Shown here: piece by piece, positions 26,183 to 34,262 of the stretch
How positions within the stretch are numbered: position 1 is the stretch's first letter
How the letters are laid out: every line of letters begins with the position of its first letter
Origin: Brevundimonas sp. LM2
GTDB lineage: Bacteria > Pseudomonadota > Alphaproteobacteria > Caulobacterales > Caulobacteraceae
Length of the DNA stretch: 64,000 nucleotides
Direction of reading: 5' to 3'
Assembly (NCBI RefSeq): GCF_002002865.1
Contig: NZ_CP019508.1
Span: 2,398,501 to 2,462,500 of the forward strand
Notes under the pieces: generated by a model
The model's input: the letters and a program-made list of their open reading frames with translations, nothing else
Told to the model about the DNA's origin: nothing
Databases searched by the model: none
Made by a program: the position numbers and the translations under genes

Positions 26183-27082
26183 TTAACGCAGTTCGGTGAT
26201 CGACAGCTCGGCCGCCACGCTGTCGCCGTCGTACGCCCCGACCCAGACGTCGTAGACGCCGGACGCCGGACGCTGGAAGGTCAGCTCCGCATCGCTGCCC
26301 CCGCCGGAATCGTCGTCGCAGTGCCATTCGCCGTCCGGTCCATTGACCACCAGGGTCACGTCGCCGTCCGAGGTCGCCCGGATCGTCAGCGGCAGGCTGC
26401 CGGCCTCGAAGGTCAGCTGGAAATCGGGAGCCGTGGCGATCGTGCCGGCGCACGCGTCGTCGACCGCGGAGGCATTCAGACTGCCTCCGGCCAGCACGTC
26501 GACCCGATAGGGATCGTTCTTGAACCCGGTGCTCAGGCGGATCTCGCCATAGGCCGCCGTCGCGCTGGCGTCCGGATGACCGTCGCCGGACGCGGCGCTT
26601 CCGGCGCCGTCGCGGCCGAGCTCGGTCACGAACAGTTCGGCCGACCCGCTGTCGCCGCCGAACGCCCCCACCCAGACGTCGTAGGTGCCCGAACGAGGCC
26701 GCGCATAGGTCACTTCCGGGTCGGTGCCGCCGCCCGAATCGTCGTCGCAGGTCCAGTCTCCGTCGGGCCCGTTGATGACCAGGGTGGTGTCCACGCTGGC
26801 ATCGACCCCGAAGGTCAACGGCAGGCTGTCGGCCTCATAGGTCACCTCGAAATCGGGTGCGGACGCCACCATGCCGGTGCAGCCGCTGGAGATCGAGGCC
26901 GCGTCGATGGTGCCTCCGGAGGTGACCGTGACGCGATAGGGGTCGTTGGCGAACCCCGAGCTCAGCTCGATCTCGCCATAGGTCGCCGTCGCCGAGGCAT
27001 CGACCTGTTGGGCCCGGGCCGCCGGTGCGACGGCTCCCAGACAGACCGCCGCCGCGCCACCCAGTATCCACATCCGCGTCAT
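26183..27082 (-). CDS. Secreted protein with two tandem beta-domain repeats
   Basis: 299 aa. A signal peptide ending 'APAARAQ' is followed by two copies of a domain of about 125 residues. Each copy runs 'ASATxxYGEIxLSxGFxNDPYRV', a pair of Cys, 'PDFxxTxEAxSLPL', then 'LVxNGPDGxWxCDDDSGGG' and 'GxYDVWVGAxxGDSxxAEL'. The DDDSGGG and DVWVG patterns recall calcium-binding bacterial pre-peptidase C-type beta-sandwiches. No catalytic residues are evident. The copies differ throughout, so the duplication is old. Function unknown. Confidence 0.72.
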   Translation of the reverse strand: MTRMWILGGAAAVCLGAVAPAARAQQVDASATATYGEIELSSGFANDPYRVTVTSGGTIDAASISSGCTGMVASAPDFEVTYEADSLPLTFGVDASVDTTLVINGPDGDWTCDDDSGGGTDPEVTYARPRSGTYDVWVGAFGGDSGSAELFVTELGRDGAGSAASGDGHPDASATAAYGEIRLSTGFKNDPYRVDVLAGGSLNASAVDDACAGTIATAPDFQLTFEAGSLPLTIRATSDGDVTLVVNGPDGEWHCDDDSGGGSDAELTFQRPASGVYDVWVGAYDGDSVAAELSITELR

Positions 27083-27174
27083 GAATCGCCTCCCCCGGAC
27101 CTTCCGTCCCTGGGCGCACCAGATATCAACGGCTGGTCAAAGACAACCGTCTGGGATCACGGCCTTGGGGATGG

Positions 27175-27585
27175 TCAGCCGCGCGCGGTGATGGCGGCGG
27201 TCGCCAGATAGCCCCCGGTCGCCGCCGCCAGGGTGAGGACCGTGCCCCAGATCAGGTCGATGATCGTCAGCTTCCACTGCCACACGGCCAGCGTCGCCTG
27301 GTTGGTCAGGTCGTAGGTGGCATAGGCGACGAAACCCAGCACGGCCCCGTTCAGCGCCGCGCGCGTCCACGCCCCCTCGCGCAGCGCCGGCTGGACCGCC
27401 AGGAAGACCACCCCGCCGATATAGATCAGATAGAACAGCACGGCCGCGCCCATGTCGGGCTTGGGGGCCATGATCGGCCCCAGAACCGGCTTGTACAGCC
27501 GGTCCGTCATGGTCGACAGCCAGACGAAGTCGACCGCCGCGAACGACAGGCCGGTCGCCACATAGGCGATGATCCATTTCAGCAT
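27175..27585 (-). CDS. DUF2177 family membrane protein
   Basis: 136 aa with four transmembrane helices and the DUF2177 signature 'FAAVDFVWLSTMTDRLYKP', 'LFYLIYIGGVVFLAV' and 'GFVAYATYDLTNQATL--W'. Function unknown. It follows the CFA-synthase-like gene by 12 bp and completes a gene set (FAD oxidoreductase, DUF1365, CFA-like methyltransferase, DUF2177) that recurs in alphaproteobacteria, which implies a role in lipid modification. Confidence 0.87.
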   Translation of the reverse strand: MLKWIIAYVATGLSFAAVDFVWLSTMTDRLYKPVLGPIMAPKPDMGAAVLFYLIYIGGVVFLAVQPALREGAWTRAALNGAVLGFVAYATYDLTNQATLAVWQWKLTIIDLIWGTVLTLAAATGGYLATAAITARG

Positions 27586-27597
27586 GGGTCGGCTCCT

Positions 27598-28632
27598 TCA
27601 GACAGGTTTCAGGCGATAGTGGGTGACGGCCCAGGTCCGGCCCTCGTCGTTGCCGAACAGGCCGGCCGTGGCGAGGTAGAACCGCCGCCAGCGCCGCACC
27701 CACAGCCGGGCGTTCTCGGCTCCATAGGTCTCGCGCATCAGGGCCATCACGCGTTCCGGCTCGGCATCCATCCGCGCCAGCCAGTCCTCGGCCGTGCGGG
27801 CGTAGTTGCCGCCGTTCCAGGTCCACTGCCGCTCCACCGCGAACAGGTCGGGGAACTGGTGCATCAGGGCCTGGCTGGGCATGACCCCGCCGGTGAAGAA
27901 ATGCTGGGCGATGAAGTCGCCGTTGTCGGTGTGATCGAACCGGTAAGGGGCCTCGCGGTGGGTGAAGACATGGACGAACATCCGCCCGTCTGGCTTCAGC
28001 CAGCCCCGCGCCCGGGTCAGCAGGGCGCGCCAGTTGGCCATGTGCTCGAACATCTCGACCGACACGATCCGGTCCCAGGTCCCCGCGCCCTGGGCCTCGA
28101 AATCGTTCATGTCGCAGGTGATGACGGTCAGGTTGGTTAGGCCCCGCGCCCGGGCCTGGTCCTCGATGTGACCGCGCTGCCCGTGGCTGTTCGACACCGC
28201 CGTGATGCGGCTGTTCGGATAGCGCTCGGCCATCCACAGCGACAGCGAGCCCCAGCCGCAGCCCAGCTCCAGCACGTTTTGCCCATCGACCAATCCGGCG
28301 TTCGCGCAGGTCTCGGCCAGGGCCTTGTCCTCGGCCTGGTCCAGGGTCTCGGCCCCGTCGCCATACAGGCAGCACGAGTATTTCAGCCGCGCCCCCAGGC
28401 AGATGCGGAAGAATTCGGGCGGCAGCTCATAGTGCTGGTCGTTGGCCGCGTCGGTGTGCTCGGCGATCGCGCGCTCGGCCATCGCGCGCGCGAAGGCGGC
28501 ACTGTCGTGCGGACCGTCGCGATCCAGTTTCTTGCGCGCCTCGGTCACCAGGCTGGCGATCGCGCGCCGGGTGATGAAGTCCGGAAAGGGGGCGTCCTGC
28601 AGCTGGCGAATGGCGACATTGGCGACGTTCAT
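27598..28632 (-). CDS. Cyclopropane-fatty-acid-synthase-like methyltransferase
   Basis: 344 aa from ATG 28632. S-adenosylmethionine-dependent methyltransferase with motif I 'VLELGCGWGSLSLWMAE', 'TAVSNSHGQRGHIEDQA' and 'VSVEMFEHMANWRALL', and the CFA-type 'ANDQHYELPPEFFRICLGARLKYSCCLY'. It lacks the N-terminal domain of E. coli Cfa. It probably methylates unsaturated acyl chains; the UfaM protein of the Rhodobacter furan-fatty-acid pathway is this type. Divergent from the FAD oxidoreductase with a palindrome between. The frame extends 17 codons further up without a better start. Confidence 0.85.
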   Translation of the reverse strand: MNVANVAIRQLQDAPFPDFITRRAIASLVTEARKKLDRDGPHDSAAFARAMAERAIAEHTDAANDQHYELPPEFFRICLGARLKYSCCLYGDGAETLDQAEDKALAETCANAGLVDGQNVLELGCGWGSLSLWMAERYPNSRITAVSNSHGQRGHIEDQARARGLTNLTVITCDMNDFEAQGAGTWDRIVSVEMFEHMANWRALLTRARGWLKPDGRMFVHVFTHREAPYRFDHTDNGDFIAQHFFTGGVMPSQALMHQFPDLFAVERQWTWNGGNYARTAEDWLARMDAEPERVMALMRETYGAENARLWVRRWRRFYLATAGLFGNDEGRTWAVTHYRLKPV

Positions 28633-28733
28633 GCGACGATCCTGACGTTGCGCGGGCGGGAACGGCCGCTTACGCCTGTCCAAGGTGTAACGGCTACGCT
28701 GGCGAAGACCACCCAGCTACGCGGCTGGGGGCG

Positions 28734-28755
28734 CGACGGATGATCTCATCCGTCG
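28734..28755. promoter_or_regulatory. Perfect operator-like palindrome in a divergent promoter
   Basis: CGACGGATGA, spacer TC, then TCATCCGTCG: a perfect 10-bp inverted repeat in the 175-bp gap between the methyltransferase and the FAD oxidoreductase genes. It starts 53 bp before the latter. A smaller hairpin CCCAGC/GCTGGG lies at 28712-28729. The site could be bound by a dimeric regulator controlling both operons. Confidence 0.55.
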
Positions 28756-28807
28756 CCGATCTGGGTCCGTAGCTTCGCCGTTCCACCGCAGACCGTCTGG
28801 AGATCTC

Positions 28808-30169
28808 ATGAGCGCCCATCTCGTCGCCTCGACCGACCATCCGGTGGCCCGGCGGCGCATCGCGGTCGTCGGCGCGGGCATCGCCGGCCTGTCCTGCGCC
28901 TGGCTGATGTCGAAGACGCACGACGTGACCCTGTACGAGGCCGACGAGCGGATCGGCGGCCATTCCAACACGGTGGAGGCCCCCAGCCCCTCCGCCCCCG
29001 TGGCGGTCGACACGGGGTTCATCGTCTATAACGAGGCCAACTATCCGAACCTGAAGGCGATGTTCGAACGCCTGTCGGTGCCGACCAAGGCCGCCCACAT
29101 GTCCTTCGCCGTGTCGCTGGACGACGGCGCGTTCGAATACTCCAGCCACGGCATCGCCGCCCTGTTCGCCCAGAAGCGCAACTGCGCCAGTCCGAAATTC
29201 TGGGGCATGATCGGCGACCTGCTGCGGTTCCAGAAACAGGCCCCCAAGGACCTGGCCGAGATGGACCGGTCGGGCGAGACCCTGGACAAATATCTGGCGC
29301 GCAAGGGCTATGGGCGCCTGTTCCGCGACGCCCACCTGCTGCCCCAGGCCGCCGCCATCTGGTCCTCGACCCTGGATCAGATGACCGGCTATCCGGCCGC
29401 CTCCTTCGTGCGGTTCTACATGAACCACAATCTGCTGACCTATGACCTGAAGCCGACCTGGCGCACGGTGGACGGCGGCAGCCGGGCCTACGTCCGCCGC
29501 CTGCACGCCGATTTCGCCGGCCGGACGGTCCTGAACGCGGGGGTGGTCGGGGTGACCCGCGACGCCACGGGAGCCGGCCTGCGGTTCGCCGACGGACGCA
29601 GCGAACGGTTCGACGCCGTGGTCCTGGCCACCCATTCCGACCAGGCCCTGCGGCTGCTGGACCGGCCCAGCGCCGACGAGCACCGCCTGCTGGGCGCGAT
29701 CCGCTATCGCCCCAACCGCGCCGTCCTGCACCGCGACGCCGGCCTGATGCCGAATCGGCGCAAGGCCTGGGCCGCCTGGACCCATAAGGGCTATTCCGAC
29801 CGCGCGGGCGAAGGCGGCGTCACCTACTGGATGAACGAGCTGCAGTCCCTGCCCGGGCCGCCCCTGTTTGTCAGCCTGAACCCCGCCACCGACCCGGATC
29901 CGGCCCTCGTGATCGGCGAATGGGCCTATGAACACCCGGTCTTCGACACCGCCGCCGTCCGGGCACAGTCGGAGCTCTGGTCGCTCCAGGGCCGGGCCGG
30001 CGTCTGGTTCGCCGGAGCCTGGTTCGGCTCGGGCTTTCACGAGGACGGGCTGCAGGCCGGGCTGGCCGTGGCGGAACAGCTGGGCGGCGTCCGCCGGCCC
30101 TGGTCGGTTGAGAACGAGAGCGGGCGGATCGTGCTTGGCGCACCAGGTGCGCTGTCCGAGGCGGCGTGA
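28808..30169 (+). CDS. FAD-dependent oxidoreductase (amine-oxidase fold)
   Basis: 453 aa. Rossmann FAD motif 'RRIAVVGAGIAGLSCAWLMS' followed by 'VTLYEADERIGGHSNTV' near the N-terminus and a C-terminal FAD-contact 'WFAGAWFGSGFHEDGLQAGLAVAEQLGG'. Family members are annotated as desaturase- or amine-oxidase-like and sit with DUF1365 and CFA-like genes; related proteins take part in Rhodobacter furan fatty acid formation. Substrate here unproven. Its stop overlaps the GTG of the DUF1365 gene. Confidence 0.87.
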   Translation: MSAHLVASTDHPVARRRIAVVGAGIAGLSCAWLMSKTHDVTLYEADERIGGHSNTVEAPSPSAPVAVDTGFIVYNEANYPNLKAMFERLSVPTKAAHMSFAVSLDDGAFEYSSHGIAALFAQKRNCASPKFWGMIGDLLRFQKQAPKDLAEMDRSGETLDKYLARKGYGRLFRDAHLLPQAAAIWSSTLDQMTGYPAASFVRFYMNHNLLTYDLKPTWRTVDGGSRAYVRRLHADFAGRTVLNAGVVGVTRDATGAGLRFADGRSERFDAVVLATHSDQALRLLDRPSADEHRLLGAIRYRPNRAVLHRDAGLMPNRRKAWAAWTHKGYSDRAGEGGVTYWMNELQSLPGPPLFVSLNPATDPDPALVIGEWAYEHPVFDTAAVRAQSELWSLQGRAGVWFAGAWFGSGFHEDGLQAGLAVAEQLGGVRRPWSVENESGRIVLGAPGALSEAA

Positions 30170-31122
30170 CGGCGGGCCAACAATCCTCCCCCGCGCAGCG
30201 GGGGTCGACGCAGGCGCGGCGAAGCCGTGTCCAGGAGGGGACCGCGCCAAGCGTGGTGGAGGGGGCGGACGCACGCACCGCGTCTGGGGTCGCCCCCTCC
30301 ACCGCTTCGCGGTCCCCCTCCCCCGTTTCGCTGCGCTTCTCGGGGGAGGATCCATCCGCCCTCTACGTCGGCGAGGTCGTCCATCACCGCGTCCACGGCT
30401 TTCGCCACACCCTGCGCTACCGCCTCTTCATGCTGCTGCTCGACATCGACACGGCCGAGGACGCCATCCGCCCCCTGCGCTGGCTGACCCACGGCCGCTT
30501 CGGCCTGATGAGCTGGCGCGCCCGCGACCACGGCGACCGCTCCGCCACCCCGCTGCGCCAGCAGGTCGAGACCCATCTGGCCGCTGCGGGCATCGATCTC
30601 GCCGGAGGCCGGATCGACCTGCTCTGCATGCCCCGTATTCTCGGCTACGGCTTCAACCCCCTGGCCGTCTATTTCTGCCACCGCCCCGACGGGACCCTTG
30701 CCGCCCTGCTCTATGAGGTGACCAACACCTTCCACGAGCGGCATAGCTATCTCGTCGCCGTCCCGGCCGACGCGCCCCCCGGCCCGACCCGCCAGACGAC
30801 CGACAAGACCTTCTTCGTCTCGCCGTTCATGGACATGGACCTGACCTACGACTTCACCGTCCACGCCCCGGGCCAGGCCGTGTCCGTGGTCGTCGCCGTT
30901 CGCCGCGGCGACACGCCCATCCTGACCGCCGCCTTCGCCGGGGACCGCCGTCCCCTCACCGACCGCGCCCTGCTCCGTGCCTGGCTCCGCCATCCCCTCC
31001 TGACCTGGAAAGTCATCGCCGGCATCCACTGGGAGGCGCTGCGCGGCCTGCTCAAGGGGGCGCGCTATCGGCACCGGGACCGCCCCCCGGTCGCGCCCGT
31101 CACGCTCGGTCAGTCCCGCTGA
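30166..31122 (+). CDS. DUF1365 family protein with a repeat-encoded N-terminal extension
   Basis: 318 aa. The DUF1365 domain begins near residue 66 ('ALYVGEVVHHRVHGFRHTLRYRLFMLLLD') and has 'CMPRILGYGFNPLAVYFCHR', 'EVTNTFHERHSYL', 'KTFFVSPFMDMDLTYDF'. GTG 30166 overlaps the upstream stop (GTGA). Residues about 7-61 are encoded by a palindromic repeat (30184-30350). No ATG, GTG or TTG lies between the repeat and the conserved domain, so translation must start before or inside it (GTG codons at 30253 and 30256 are options). Function unknown, likely lipid-related. Confidence 0.83.
   Translation: MTAGQQSSPAQRGSTQARRSRVQEGTAPSVVEGADARTASGVAPSTASRSPSPVSLRFSGEDPSALYVGEVVHHRVHGFRHTLRYRLFMLLLDIDTAEDAIRPLRWLTHGRFGLMSWRARDHGDRSATPLRQQVETHLAAAGIDLAGGRIDLLCMPRILGYGFNPLAVYFCHRPDGTLAALLYEVTNTFHERHSYLVAVPADAPPGPTRQTTDKTFFVSPFMDMDLTYDFTVHAPGQAVSVVVAVRRGDTPILTAAFAGDRRPLTDRALLRAWLRHPLLTWKVIAGIHWEALRGLLKGARYRHRDRPPVAPVTLGQSR
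30184..30350. repeat. REP-like palindromic repeat inside the DUF1365 reading frame
   Basis: Ends are a perfect 10-bp inverted repeat (TCCTCCCCCG at 30184-30193, CGGGGGAGGA at 30341-30350). A 13-bp inner pair GGTGGAGGGGGCG (30255-30267) and its complement (30291-30303) forms a second hairpin, extended imperfectly by GGGGACCGCG against CGCGGTCCCC. Built like the 97-260 repeat. It is open in the DUF1365 frame throughout. Confidence 0.75.
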
Positions 31123-31191
31123 TCGCCAGCGACGATCTTGCGGACCGTCTTGGTCGTCCCCAGATCGCGGTTCGCCGACGGGGAGCAGGCG

Positions 31192-31227
31192 AACAGGTCG
31201 GACAGGTCGGACGGGTCGGACGGGTCG
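31192..31227. repeat. 9-bp tandem repeat, four copies
   Basis: Four units of (A/G)AC(A/G)GGTCG in a row, followed by CCCC and six T. It lies in the 220-bp gap between DUF1365 and the CoA-transferase operon and has no visible coding role. It may arise by slippage; the T-run gives no stable hairpin. Confidence 0.6.
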
Positions 31228-31342
31228 GACCCCTTTTTTCTGGCGAACCGACCGCAAACCCGCGCATCTTGCCGAACCGACAGCCGCCCCCTATTCAGCG
31301 GGCGACGCCGCGATATTCATTAGACGGTGAAAAGGGGATGCG

Positions 31343-32047
31343 ATGCGCAAGATCTACGCCGACGCCACGGCCGCGCTCGAGGGGCTGACCTTCGACGGCA
31401 TGACGGTGATGTCCGGGGGCTTCGGCCTGTGCGGCATCCCCGAGAACCTGATCGCCGGTCTCAAGGCCTCCGGCGTCAAGGGCCTGACCGTCATCTCCAA
31501 CAATGCGGGCGTCGACGGCTTCGGCCTGGGCCAGCTGCTGGAGACCCACCAGATCGCCAAGATGATCTCGTCCTACGTCGGCGAGAACAAGGAGTTCGAA
31601 CGCCAGTACCTGGCCGGCGAGCTGCAACTGGAATTCAACCCCCAGGGCACCCTGGCCGAGCGCATCCGCGCGGGCGGCGCGGGCATTCCCGCCTTCTTCA
31701 CCGCCACCGGCGTCGGCACCCTGGTCGCCGAGGGCAAGGAGGTGCGCACCTTCGACGGCCGCGACTATGTGATGGAGACCGGCCTGGTCGCCGACCTGGC
31801 CATCGTCAAGGCCTGGAAGGCCGACGAACGCGGCAACCTCGTCTTCCGCAAGACCGCCCGCAACTTCAATCCGATGATGGCCACGGCCGGCAAGGTCACC
31901 GTGGTCGAGGTCGAGGAGATCGTGCCGACCGGATCCCTGGACCCCGACGCCATCCACACCCCCGGCATCTACGTCGACCGCCTGTTCGCCGGCACGTTCG
32001 AGAAGCGCATCGAACAGCGCACCGTGCGCCAGCGCGCGGACGCCTAG
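31343..32047 (+). CDS. scoA: 3-oxoacid CoA-transferase subunit A
   Basis: 234 aa, family I CoA-transferase alpha subunit. Shows the signature '[18 protein letters not shown]' and '[23 protein letters not shown]', plus '[23 protein letters not shown]'. With subunit B it moves CoA from succinyl-CoA to acetoacetate or a similar 3-oxoacid, feeding ketone bodies to acetyl-CoA. ATG 31343 has an AAAAGGGG ribosome site. One base separates its stop from the next gene. Confidence 0.93.
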   Translation: MRKIYADATAALEGLTFDGMTVMSGGFGLCGIPENLIAGLKASGVKGLTVISNNAGVDGFGLGQLLETHQIAKMISSYVGENKEFERQYLAGELQLEFNPQGTLAERIRAGGAGIPAFFTATGVGTLVAEGKEVRTFDGRDYVMETGLVADLAIVKAWKADERGNLVFRKTARNFNPMMATAGKVTVVEVEEIVPTGSLDPDAIHTPGIYVDRLFAGTFEKRIEQRTVRQRADA

Positions 32048-32048
32048 G

Positions 32049-32453
32049 ATGTCGTCCGAACGCGCCGACCGGGGCGCGGCCTATATGGCGACGCTCGATT
32101 CGGGTCTTGAGGACGCCCTGCGCAAGGGCATGGCCCCGATCGCCCCCGACTTCGCCGACATGATGGTCCAGTTCGGCTATGGCGAGATGATGAGCCGGCC
32201 GGGCCTGGATCCCCGCGCGCGCCAGCTGGTCACGATCGGAGCCCTGACGGCGCTGGGTCACCCCGTCGATCAGCTGAAGGGCCATATCAACGGCGCCCTC
32301 AGCGTCGGCGTCACCCCGGCCGAGATCGTCGAGGCCATCATGCAGGTGGCCCTTTATGCCGGCTTCCCCGCAGCCACCAACGGCCTGCGCATCGCCAAGC
32401 GCGTCTTCGCCGACCGGGGCGTCAGCCCCCTGCCCCCTTCCGGAGAAACCTGA
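32049..32453 (+). CDS. Carboxymuconolactone decarboxylase family protein
   Basis: 134 aa, CMD/AhpD fold: '[64 protein letters not shown]'. The AhpD CxxC pair is absent and a His is kept, as in gamma-carboxymuconolactone decarboxylase relatives, so a peroxidase-partner role is unlikely. Placed exactly between the two CoA-transferase subunit genes, sharing TGATG with scoB. Reaction unknown. Confidence 0.85.
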   Translation: MSSERADRGAAYMATLDSGLEDALRKGMAPIAPDFADMMVQFGYGEMMSRPGLDPRARQLVTIGALTALGHPVDQLKGHINGALSVGVTPAEIVEAIMQVALYAGFPAATNGLRIAKRVFADRGVSPLPPSGET

Positions 32454-33112
32454 TGCCCCGCACCCGCGACCAGCTCGCCGCCCGCGCCGCCCGCGAGCTC
32501 CAGGACGGCTTCTATGTGAACCTCGGCATCGGCATTCCGACCCTGGTCGCCAACTACATCCCCGAGGGCATGGAGGTCACCCTCCAGTCCGAGAACGGCA
32601 TGCTCGGCATGGGTCCCTTCCCCTATGACGAGGACGTCGATCCCGACCTGATCAACGCCGGCAAACAGACCATCACCGCGATCCCCGAGAGCAGCTATTT
32701 CTCCTCCGCCGACAGTTTCGGCATGATCCGGGGTGGCCACATCAACCTGTCCATCCTGGGGGCCATGGAGGTGGCCGAGAACGGCGACATCGCCAACTGG
32801 ATGATCCCCGGCAAGCTGGTGAAGGGCATGGGCGGGGCCATGGACCTGGTGGCCGGCGTCAAGCGCGTCGTCGTCGTCATGGAGCACGCCAATAAGCACG
32901 GCCAGTCCAAGGTCCTGAAGGCCTGCACCCTGCCCCTCACGGGGGCCGGCGTGGTCAGCCGCATCATCACCGACCTGGCCGTCTTCGACGTCAAGGCGGA
33001 CGGGACCGGCCTGGAGCTGGTCGAACTGGCCGAGGGCGTGACCCTGGACGAGGTGGCCGCCAAGACCGAGGCCAGCTACACCGTTTCGCAAATGCTGGAA
33101 GCGGCGCCATAG
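32453..33112 (+). CDS. scoB: 3-oxoacid CoA-transferase subunit B
   Basis: 219 aa, beta subunit carrying the catalytic Glu in '[13 protein letters not shown]' (family motif SENG). Also '[18 protein letters not shown]', '[38 protein letters not shown]'-type central block. Start ATG overlaps the preceding stop by one base. Forms the active transferase with subunit A encoded 0.4 kb upstream. Confidence 0.94.
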   Translation: MPRTRDQLAARAARELQDGFYVNLGIGIPTLVANYIPEGMEVTLQSENGMLGMGPFPYDEDVDPDLINAGKQTITAIPESSYFSSADSFGMIRGGHINLSILGAMEVAENGDIANWMIPGKLVKGMGGAMDLVAGVKRVVVVMEHANKHGQSKVLKACTLPLTGAGVVSRIITDLAVFDVKADGTGLELVELAEGVTLDEVAAKTEASYTVSQMLEAAP

Positions 33113-33163
33113 TGACCCCCGTTACCGGACCCGCCAGAGGTCCGGACGAGGGAGCGCAAGGCG

Positions 33164-34057
33164 ATGATGGGTGCAGGGGATCCGTCGCGGGACAGGCTGG
33201 AGACCGTCGAGGGTCCGCCGGACCCGGTCCCTTCCCCGTCGGAGGCAGCGAAGCTCCGGGCGGCGGACCGGGGCGGAGCGGAGCTCACCGCTCTGTCGGC
33301 CCAGGCGCTGTCGCTGGCGGGGGCCTGCGGCCTGCGTGACCTGCAGACGCATCTGGGCCAGCTGGAGGGGCGTCTGGCGGCGCTAGACCCCGCGTCCCTG
33401 ATCCCGCGCCAAGGTCTTGCCGGCCTGTTCGACAGCCGGTCCCGGCGTGCGAAGGCCTTCCGCGACGCCTATCGCGCCAGCGCCGGCCGGATGTCCGAGC
33501 TCGCCGACGCCCTTTCGCGGGGAGCGGGGGCCCTCACCGCGCGACACGAGGCCCTGAGCGGGCTCTGGACGGCGCTGCGGGACGCGGTCACGGCGAGCGC
33601 TCCGCCTCCGGCCGCAGTTCTGGTCGTGCCGGACCGGCCAGACCCTCTGGACGACCATCCGGGGAACGGAGACGCGCCCACCGAGCGTCAGATCGCCCTG
33701 AGCCGGATGGCGGACCTGCGCGCGGCGCGAAACGCGGAGCACGTGCTCCCAGGCCAACTGCTCGAGGTCCGGGACGGGGTGCTGGCGTGGCAGGCCGAAT
33801 GGGACGACGCCCTGGGTCTGACGGCGCGCGGGGCGCGCACGCGTCGACCGGACGCAGTCCGTCTGGAGACGGCCCGATCGACCCTGCTCGACCGCCTGGC
33901 CCGGGCGAATGCAGGGCTGGACGAAGGCCTGCGGCGAAAGGACGAGTTGGCGCGGCGCGCGGCGGCGCGGTTCAGCCCCGCCTACCGTCGTCCCTCAGAC
34001 AGCCAGGGTACCGAGGCCGGGGACGAGACGAAGGATGGTACCGCCTCTCAGGCTTGA
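33164..34057 (+). CDS. Hypothetical helical protein, faint TelA resemblance
   Basis: 297 aa, no family recognised with confidence. Predicted mostly helical and very rich in Ala, Arg and Leu. Residues about 90-135 ('GLAGLFDSRSRRAKAFRDAYRASAGRMSELADALSRG') resemble the start of the TelA/toxic-anion-resistance fold, and a second Arg-rich helix bundle follows; residues 150-175 are Pro/Asp-rich linker. No signal peptide or transmembrane helix. Follows the CoA-transferase operon by 51 bp but is probably unrelated. Confidence 0.6.
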   Translation: MMGAGDPSRDRLETVEGPPDPVPSPSEAAKLRAADRGGAELTALSAQALSLAGACGLRDLQTHLGQLEGRLAALDPASLIPRQGLAGLFDSRSRRAKAFRDAYRASAGRMSELADALSRGAGALTARHEALSGLWTALRDAVTASAPPPAAVLVVPDRPDPLDDHPGNGDAPTERQIALSRMADLRAARNAEHVLPGQLLEVRDGVLAWQAEWDDALGLTARGARTRRPDAVRLETARSTLLDRLARANAGLDEGLRRKDELARRAAARFSPAYRRPSDSQGTEAGDETKDGTASQA

Positions 34058-34112
34058 ACTGAGGACCTCCGGTTCCACAAACCGGCGCTCTAACCAACTG
34101 AGCTAAGGCGGC
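34036..34112 (-). tRNA. tRNA-His (GTG)
   Basis: 77 nt. Acceptor GCCGCCT/AGGCGGT with a G1-U72 wobble, anticodon stem CCGGT/ACCGG with loop TTGTGGA giving GTG, T-stem CTCAG/CTGAG, discriminator A73 and encoded CCA. The base before G1 is C, so no encoded G-1:C73 pair. This matches the divergent tRNA-His of most alphaproteobacteria. Confidence 0.93.
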
Positions 34113-34142
34113 GCAGCGACCCGTGGGCAGCGCGAGGGGCGT

Positions 34143-34171
34143 TCTCTAGCGGTCCTGATCGGGGCGATCAA
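34143..34171 (-). promoter_or_regulatory. Probable promoter of tRNA-His
   Basis: Reading the minus strand: TTGATC (34171-34166), 17-bp spacer, TAGAGA (34148-34143), 30 bp upstream of the tRNA 5' end. Confidence 0.5.
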
Positions 34172-34204
34172 GACCGCATTCGGGACGATCAGACCGACCC
34201 GACG

Positions 34205-34232
34205 AAAAACGCCCCGGGGTTTCCCCCGGGGC
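34205..34232 (-). terminator. Rho-independent terminator of exbB-exbD-tonB
   Basis: On the minus strand GCCCCGGGG, loop GAAA, CCCCGGGGC, then GTTTTTC. A perfect 9-bp G+C stem followed by five T, 30 bp after the tonB stop. This is the clearest intrinsic terminator in the window. Confidence 0.88.
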
Positions 34233-34262
34233 GCTTTCCTGACGTTTGACAGAGCCCAGGGC

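Noticed and set aside
28741..28771. ECF sigma factor promoter of the RpoE/ChrR type (TGATCT then TA)
   Set aside because: The TGATCT lies inside the palindrome and the spacing to the next TA is about 23 bp, too long to claim.
31192..31227. Four short direct repeats as a CRISPR array
   Set aside because: Units are 9 bp and contiguous with no spacers, and no cas genes are present.
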